In this document: positions 45,497 through 46,304 of the stretch, piece by piece
Position numbering within the stretch: the stretch's first letter is position 1
Layout of the letters: each line of letters starts with the position of its first letter
The notes under the pieces: model-generated
Seen by the model: the letters and a program-made list of their open reading frames with translations, nothing else
Told to the model about the DNA's origin: nothing
The model's database searches: none
Made by a program: the position numbers and the translations under genes
Assembly: GCA_944321965.1 (NCBI GenBank)
Contig: CALUNH010000018.1
Span: 1 to 46,304 of the forward strand
DNA from: an uncultured Alistipes sp.
GTDB taxonomy: Bacteria > Bacteroidota > Bacteroidia > Bacteroidales > Rikenellaceae
Length of the DNA: 46,304 nt
Reading direction: 5' to 3'

Positions 45497-45847
45497 TTAT
45501 TCTAAATCTTTAAAGTCGATCCACATTATTTCAGAAATCCATTGGTAGGCATCTCGGGTAAAATCATCCAAGGTAAACCATATCTTCGATTTGATTTGCT
45601 GCTCGATTTGATAATACTCATCGGGTGTGATCGAGAAAAGCAGAGAATCTTTAGGTGTTTTTGATATAACAAATCCGACTTCTGCAATACGTCCATTCGG
45701 TTCGATTACAATAGGAATCAGCAATCTGCACTCTTTTTCTTTCAATTCTGCAAGTTTCTCGGCTGTTAATACGTTCTTGAAAATGGACTTCAAAATGGAA
45801 TAATCAATACGATAACTGACCTCATACCGTAATCGCCAATATGTCAA
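45497..45847 (-). CDS. small protein of unknown function
   Basis: A 116-residue protein from a TTG start, with no signal peptide. It has a basic/aromatic N-terminus, a central segment RLLIPIVIEPNGRIAEVGFVIS and a helical end. The central strand-turn-strand resembles the C-terminal fold of TonB-type domains, but this is weak. The frame stays open upstream to a TAA near 45930 without ATG or GTG, so the N-terminus may be longer with an unusual start, or the gene may have lost its start. A good promoter lies 90 bp upstream. It is AT-rich like its surroundings. Confidence 0.5.
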   Translation of the reverse strand: MTYWRLRYEVSYRIDYSILKSIFKNVLTAEKLAELKEKECRLLIPIVIEPNGRIAEVGFVISKTPKDSLLFSITPDEYYQIEQQIKSKIWFTLDDFTRDAYQWISEIMWIDFKDLE

Positions 45848-45933
45848 CGTGTTAAGATTGTAAAGATTTTTAGATACACCGAATAGGCCACAACCTATTT
45901 TCGCTGTTTTCCCTTGTATTCACTTGGTTGTTA

Positions 45934-45965
45934 CAAAGTTACGAAAAATTCCCTGATTTTGCAAC
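45934..45965 (-). promoter_or_regulatory. promoter for the small minus-strand gene
   Basis: Minus-strand -7 box TAACTTTG (45934-45941) and GTTG -33 (45962-45965) separated by 20 nt. Confidence 0.7.
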
Positions 45966-46304
45966 CGAATTGGAAACGAACCTGCGGATTTTTTTATCGT
46001 TTTTGAGAATGTTATGACGTGTATAAATGTTTGTAAATCAATATATTATATACGACGGTTGGACCCGGTGCCCAATCTGATATTTTCAGCCCTTGTAACA
46101 TTCCCGGAAGGTGACACGGCGGTTCAGTAGGGGATTCGGAAGTAGTCGAGCGTGGCTTAACGGTTATTTTGTGTTGGCGAGCATTAAAAGATCGTATTAC
46201 TCATCAAGTTTTGGGTAATGATGTTTGTGGGTAGTGTTTCAAAAAGTGTGTCTGGGCAGGCGCCTTCAGATTCTTCAGATATGCAAATATAGCGATTCTT
46301 GTTT
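45966..46304. other. gene-poor right end
   Basis: About 340 bp of AT-rich DNA without a supported ORF. A minus-strand TAnnTTTG box (46284-46291) points leftward at nothing recognisable. The segment 46228-46257 resembles the terminal sequence of some insertion elements, but there is no second copy in the window to test this. Confidence 0.35.

Noticed and set aside
1-46304. tRNA, rRNA or CRISPR arrays
   Set aside because: No cloverleaf-like, rRNA-like or regularly spaced repeat structure was noticed on either strand by eye.

Overview
The window looks like chromosome of a GC-rich gut Bacteroidales, probably Alistipes or another Rikenellaceae. The genus is inferred from overall character and was not tested. 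The phylum rests on direct evidence: a fused LpxC-FabZ, a short NusA, SusC/SusD outer-membrane pairs, a hybrid two-component system (HTCS), FISUMP/fimbrillin-type lipoproteins, and Bacteroidetes promoters (-7 box TAnnTTTG, -33 box near TTTG) placed correctly in front of many genes.

Positions 1-18,690 are mostly core genome. On the minus strand are an acetyl-CoA hydrolase/CoA-transferase, the rimP-nusA-infB operon, lpxA with lpxC-fabZ, an MFS transporter and a cysK-cysE (serine O-acetyltransferase) operon, plus a small FUSC-like membrane protein. On the plus strand are a TonB-like protein, a CPA1 K+/H+ antiporter, a GH43 lipoprotein and an NhaC antiporter. Strong hairpin terminators separate most of these units.

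The most interesting regulatory element precedes cysK. A promoter at 16375-16382 (minus) gives a leader of about 220 nt. It encodes a 34-residue peptide with six cysteines in ten positions, then a G:C-rich hairpin followed by U5, then cysK-cysE. The codons just after the Cys run (16264-16272) are perfectly complementary over 9 nt to the 5' arm of that terminator (16189-16197). This is the layout of a ribosome-mediated cysteine attenuator.

Positions 19,195-37,866 are a polysaccharide utilisation locus (PUL) of visibly lower GC. It holds an HTCS regulator, SusC, SusD, a clan-A glycoside hydrolase lipoprotein, two paralogous sialidase-fold proteins with C-terminal CBM9-like modules, a fimbrillin/FISUMP lipoprotein and a large DUF5107-TPR protein. 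Its glycan target is not evident. An AT-rich gene-free spacer bounds it on the left. A terminator and a truncated gene fragment bound it on the right, which suggests an acquired block.

Positions 38,416-45,326 return to high GC. They carry a pectin/rhamnogalacturonan-type cluster without its own SusC/D: an unclassified TIM-barrel-like secreted protein, a GH28 broken by a one-base slip in a G8 tract, a beta-propeller related to rhamnogalacturonan lyases, and a GH105 with an unusually short catalytic barrel. The last kilobase is AT-rich, with one small minus-strand gene and no other recognisable gene.
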